A stretch of DNA of 9,194 nucleotides from an uncultured Ruminococcus sp. Lineage in GTDB: Bacteria > Bacillota > Clostridia > Oscillospirales > Ruminococcaceae. Both the position numbers and the translations under genes were made by a program. Position 1 is the first letter of the stretch. Each line of letters starts with the position of its first letter. Under the pieces are notes generated by a model. The model worked only from the letters and a program-made list of their open reading frames with translations. It was not told where the DNA came from and did not search any database. The DNA lies in contig CADBQZ010000157.1 of NCBI GenBank assembly GCA_902796865.1, positions 1-9,194 of the forward strand, in the 5' to 3' direction. Shown one piece after another: positions 6,339-9,194 of this stretch.

Positions 6339-7970
6339 TTATTTTCCTGCAAGCTTACGAGCTATTTTTGCAGCATCTACAACGTTTATTTTATTGTCTT
6401 CATTATAATCAGCAAGATAGCAGATCTGACTGCCCTGACCTCTTGCAAGCTTTGCAGCTATGAATGCTGCATCCTGTACATTCATTTTTCCGTCTTCATT
6501 TGCATCACCGAACACATAGCTTTTGTCTGCGATAGTTATGCTTCCGTCGAACGTTTTTATCACTCCGGGAGATTCCATGCCGCTCACCTGTATGCTCACC
6601 GGATATGTTCCCGGAACAGCATTATCCCCAATATTGACTGTAAGCGTCTCAAAATCGAGTTTCAGACCGGAATCCTCATTTATATATATACCCTTTATCT
6701 CATTTCCGCCGCCGGTATATGATTCTGCATTTTTAAGCTCATTTATGCTCAGAGGAGCATCACACTTAACATTTATATAGAACGATTCTTCTTTAACGCC
6801 GCCTAAAAGCATTACCGGAAGCTGTACGCTCTTAGTACCGTATGGTACTTCTCTGTCCCATACCTTTACACCTGCATCATAGTCTCCTGAAAGATCAGGG
6901 ATATAATTGATATATCTCGGATTAAAAAGCGAAGGCGTATTTGTTACAGTTATCGTACCGTCTGATACAGTAACATAATCGGATATATCAGCGCCTGCAC
7001 CAAAATAGTTTACGGTAGATACGCCTATATTATATGTATCGCACGGAGTTGCCGAATAAGGTATCTGGAATTTCAGAGCGGCTATCCTTCCGTCGCCTAC
7101 AAGAGATGACTTTCCGTAGCCCCATATCTCAGCACTCTGACCCTTTACGGCACGTCCTGTATAAAGACTTGATCTTGTTGAATCTGTTCCGATAAGTTCA
7201 AGTCCTTCTCCTGTCCAGCTGCATTCAAAATCAAATGCGCCTAAAGATCTTTCACAGTTCTCATAAACGAAAACTACTACTGTATCACCCGGCATTCCCT
7301 GGGCAGAAGTTATTGATATATTTCCGTTTTTTGGCTTTGCAGCATTTTTTAAAAGTACATTATCATAAAATGTACCTTTGTTTCCGCTTCCGAGATAACT
7401 GCTTATAAAAAAGGCATCGCCAATATTAAGATCATTAAGACCGTAAAGCTTATGACTGCTGGTTCTCATTCTTCCGTCAGCATTTGCGAGGAATATGCCA
7501 AAACCGTCATTTGCAGCAAGCGCTGACTTTGAGGCATTGTAATTCTGGAGGACTTCATTCTCAATAAGTACTGCATCGTTGAGAGTAAGCTTGCCGTCGC
7601 AGTTTGCATCTCCTCTCAGACCTATTTTGACATCTACCATGCCTTCGCATGACATATCTTCATATTCTGCTGTAAATGCTAGAGTATAATCATTATTGGT
7701 TCCGTCATATGTAGTCTCCGGGGTAGTATTAAAGTATATCACGCTATTATCTGTAACATCTTCATCGCCGTAAAATACCTTTATCCCGTCGATAAAAAAC
7801 TCTGTATCATCAGAATAATAAAACTGGCATGAAGGGTCTGCCTCTGCCTGCGAAGTATCTGCCGTCAGTACGCTTTCAGCGCTGACATCTGAATGCCCTT
7901 CTTCATTGACAAAGCAAAAAGCCAATGTCATGGTAAGCATAGCAGACATTACATAAAAAATTTTTTTCAT
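6339..7970 (-). CDS. Secreted scaffoldin-like protein with cohesin-like module and two dockerins
   Basis: Predicted extracellular cellulosome structural protein of 543 residues. Residues 1 to about 31 form a signal peptide (KK, hydrophobic core 4-21, possible VSA cleavage at 31). Residues 45-118 look like an Ig-like beta region running directly into dockerin loop D121-A-N123-C-D125-G (to D132). The partner loop around N163-A-D165-G is degenerate and interrupted. Residues about 216-342 match the cohesin pattern: PGDTVVVFV, GAFDFE, GDGRIAALKF, then a Y-x-I strand and DGTITV. Residues 365-480 are another beta-rich region ending GTYPVSIQV and DGSITI. Residues 486-543 are a complete dockerin with loops starting at D489 and D521. 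By analogy with R. flavefaciens ScaC it may act as an adaptor, docking into one scaffold and carrying a partner on its cohesin. GGAGGT lies 7 nt before the ATG. No sortase signal or catalytic domain is visible. The cohesin call rests on pattern only. Confidence 0.85.
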   Translation of the reverse strand: MKKIFYVMSAMLTMTLAFCFVNEEGHSDVSAESVLTADTSQAEADPSCQFYYSDDTEFFIDGIKVFYGDEDVTDNSVIYFNTTPETTYDGTNNDYTLAFTAEYEDMSCEGMVDVKIGLRGDANCDGKLTLNDAVLIENEVLQNYNASKSALAANDGFGIFLANADGRMRTSSHKLYGLNDLNIGDAFFISSYLGSGNKGTFYDNVLLKNAAKPKNGNISITSAQGMPGDTVVVFVYENCERSLGAFDFECSWTGEGLELIGTDSTRSSLYTGRAVKGQSAEIWGYGKSSLVGDGRIAALKFQIPYSATPCDTYNIGVSTVNYFGAGADISDYVTVSDGTITVTNTPSLFNPRYINYIPDLSGDYDAGVKVWDREVPYGTKSVQLPVMLLGGVKEESFYINVKCDAPLSINELKNAESYTGGGNEIKGIYINEDSGLKLDFETLTVNIGDNAVPGTYPVSIQVSGMESPGVIKTFDGSITIADKSYVFGDANEDGKMNVQDAAFIAAKLARGQGSQICYLADYNEDNKINVVDAAKIARKLAGK

Positions 7971-8062
7971 CTATCCGACCTCCGTAATGAACCGGCAAAT
8001 ATTACATCAAAACGCTTTCATAAACGATTCATATGTTCCTGCCTTAAATATTTATCATAACA

Positions 8063-8091
8063 ATTCTATCATAAACTACGCAAAATGTCAA
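8063..8091 (-). promoter_or_regulatory. Sigma-A type promoter of the scaffoldin-like gene
   Basis: Minus strand: perfect TTGACA (8091-8086), a 17-bp spacer, TAGAAT (8068-8063) preceded by TGA (extended -10). The predicted start is near 8056, leaving a leader of about 85 nt before the ATG at 7970. The -35 box begins one base after the T-run of the preceding terminator, so this is a strong separate transcription unit with no room for an upstream operator. Confidence 0.85.
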
Positions 8092-8092
8092 C

Positions 8093-8121
8093 AAAAAGCC
8101 CCGAATAAAAATTATCCGGGG
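8093..8121 (-). terminator. Intrinsic terminator of the GH9 gene (bidirectional form)
   Basis: Stem CCCCG/CGGGG (8099-8103 with 8117-8121), extended past one mismatch by four A-T pairs, with a 3-nt loop. A T-run follows on the minus strand (8097-8093) and another on the plus strand (8122-8126), so it could work in both directions. It lies about 30 bp after the stop of the GH9 gene. No plus-strand gene ends here. Confidence 0.85.
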
Positions 8122-8152
8122 TTTTTGTCATTTTATGATATCGTATCCTTTA

Positions 8153-9194
8153 TTATCCGAGCTTTACCGGTTTGCCGATCGTGTAATCAACAAGAAGCAG
8201 TAAGTCAGGAGTTTCTACTTTTCCGTTTCCGTCACAGTCTGCATTTTTCAAAGCAGTTGCGCTCAATGGATTCTTATTCGGATTAGCAATATACTTTGCC
8301 AACAATACAGCATCGCCAACGCCTATTGCTCTGTCAATGTTTACGTCGCCAGCTTTAAGCTTAGAAGTATCTACTTCTTCTGTATCACCTGAACCCTTTG
8401 TTGTTGTTACAGAAGGCTGTGTATTTGTTACCGGTGAAGTCGTTGTAGTCTGAGCTGCTGTAACTACTGAACCGCCTGTATATTCACAGGTTATCGAATC
8501 AACGTTTATAGACTGCTGAGGGCCCCACCAGTAACTAAACTTGAGTACGCCATTATTATAGTCTATATTGTCTGCATATTTTGAAACATCATATGTTACA
8601 GTTGATTTGCTTCCTGATGATGACTGCTGTCCGTTTTCGAGTGACTGCCAGCCGCTATTTACTGTAAATCCGCCGCCGCAGGAAATATTGTTTCCTATAT
8701 CACCGCTTGCAGAAAGATTTATGATAAACTTCTTAGCCTTAGCGCCGCTCGGTACGAGCTTATTGATGTCAACGCTTATCTCACTATTCATAGTCAGATT
8801 CTTGTCAACTTTTACTTCATTCTGTCCTGAAGCAGAGCTTCCGCCGGCAGTAGTTATAACCGGATCCTGTGATTTATTTGTTGTAGTCACTATAGGATCA
8901 TTGCCTGAAACTGTTGTAGTAGTAGTTGGCGGTGTAGTAACGATAGGTGCAGTTGTGATGACCGGTGCGCTTCCGCTCTTAGTTCCCGGAACGCTGCTGT
9001 CAACAGACTGTCCTGAACCATACTTCAGATAAAGTCCTGCAAGAGCACCTACGAAGCAGGCATTGTAGTCGAGCGCTACCTCAGTATACTCATATTTATC
9101 AGGTTCGTCATAGTAATTACCGCTGTTATCAGGACCTCCGACAAGCGCACCTACGAGAACGTTCGCATAAGCCTTGCCTCTGTTCTCAGACGGG
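8153..9194 (-). CDS. GH9 cellulase with CBM-like module and dockerin (5' end beyond window)
   Basis: C-terminal 346 residues of a secreted cellulosomal endoglucanase or processive cellulase acting on beta-1,4-glucan. The frame stays open to the right edge, so the GTG at 8890 is not a real start. Residues 1-59 are the end of a GH9 catalytic domain. They match the second GH9 signature (Y-x-D-x4-Y-x3-E-x-A-x3-N-A), with catalytic acid E38 (codon 9080-9082). The usual YNAGF reads YNACF. A Thr/Pro/Ser linker (about 60-124) leads to a beta-sandwich module (about 125-241) containing KKFIINLSASGDIG and LKFSYWWG. This is a likely carbohydrate-binding module whose family I cannot fix. A second Thr-rich linker is followed by a dockerin (278-346). 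Its first loop, D-V-N-I-D-R-A-I-G-V-G-D, lacks the usual Gly at position 6 and the oxygen ligand at position 9. The second loop (D-C-D-G-N-G to D) is canonical. The gene ends at its own terminator. Confidence 0.93.
   Translation of the reverse strand, partial: PSENRGKAYANVLVGALVGGPDNSGNYYDEPDKYEYTEVALDYNACFVGALAGLYLKYGSGQSVDSSVPGTKSGSAPVITTAPIVTTPPTTTTTVSGNDPIVTTTNKSQDPVITTAGGSSASGQNEVKVDKNLTMNSEISVDINKLVPSGAKAKKFIINLSASGDIGNNISCGGGFTVNSGWQSLENGQQSSSGSKSTVTYDVSKYADNIDYNNGVLKFSYWWGPQQSINVDSITCEYTGGSVVTAAQTTTTSPVTNTQPSVTTTKGSGDTEEVDTSKLKAGDVNIDRAIGVGDAVLLAKYIANPNKNPLSATALKNADCDGNGKVETPDLLLLVDYTIGKPVKLG

Noticed and set aside
6134..6352. 72-codon minus-strand open frame after the scaffoldin gene
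   Set aside because: It runs through the terminator, the promoter and the leader hairpins, overlaps the scaffoldin stop and has no convincing ribosome-binding site. Its length is chance in AT-rich DNA.
8007..8032. Two overlapping four-codon open frames (MNRL, MKAF) in the scaffoldin leader, the first preceded by an AGGA
   Set aside because: Too short to support as genes. No conserved pattern can be judged from one sequence.
8153..8890. Separate CBM-dockerin gene starting at GTG 8890
   Set aside because: The frame continues open upstream through a Thr-rich linker into the GH9 signature at the right edge. The GTG is an internal Val codon.
8900..8945. AGT/TGT-rich short tandem repeat
   Set aside because: It encodes the Thr-rich linker of the GH9 enzyme. 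Low-complexity coding sequence, not a repeat element.

Overview
The window is accessory-type DNA from a cellulosome-producing, low-to-mid GC Firmicute. The best guess is a Ruminococcus (R. flavefaciens-like) or a rumen/gut relative. The reasons are dockerin F-hand repeats in two adjacent secreted proteins, a cohesin-like module, a GH9 cellulase with a Thr-rich linker, strong purine-rich ribosome-binding sites and housekeeping (sigma-A type) promoters. The species is an inference; no rRNA or other marker gene is present.

All six genes lie on the minus strand, so transcription runs from the right edge to the left edge. At the right edge is the 3' end of a GH9 glycoside hydrolase gene (catalytic C-terminus, Thr-rich linker, beta-sandwich module resembling a carbohydrate-binding module, second linker, dockerin). 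It ends at an intrinsic terminator (8093-8121). A near-consensus promoter (8063-8091) follows directly and drives a 543-residue secreted protein with a signal peptide, an Ig-like region, an interrupted dockerin, a cohesin-like module, a further beta-sandwich region and a C-terminal dockerin. This looks like a small adaptor scaffoldin. A second terminator (6249-6271) closes that unit.

A second promoter (6210-6238) and a leader of about 100 nt with three hairpins precede a four-gene operon: GT4 glycosyltransferase, a stand-alone protein with an S-R-D-G-Y motif, a 930-residue fusion (GT2 transferase + HAD phosphatase-like domain + a second S-R-D-G-Y domain), and an ABC-2 polysaccharide-export permease that runs off the left edge. 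The first three genes overlap by 4 bp (TTGA and ATGA), which points to translational coupling. The permease follows after 78 bp and may also have its own weak promoter.

Taken together, the left part looks like a locus that builds and exports a surface glycan, with the ATPase partner presumably just beyond the left edge. The right part supplies cellulosome components. The most unusual element is the pair of paralogous S-R-D-G-Y domains, one free and one fused to GT2 and HAD domains. Their biochemical function is unknown to me. No RNA genes, insertion sequences, CRISPR arrays or long repeats were seen.
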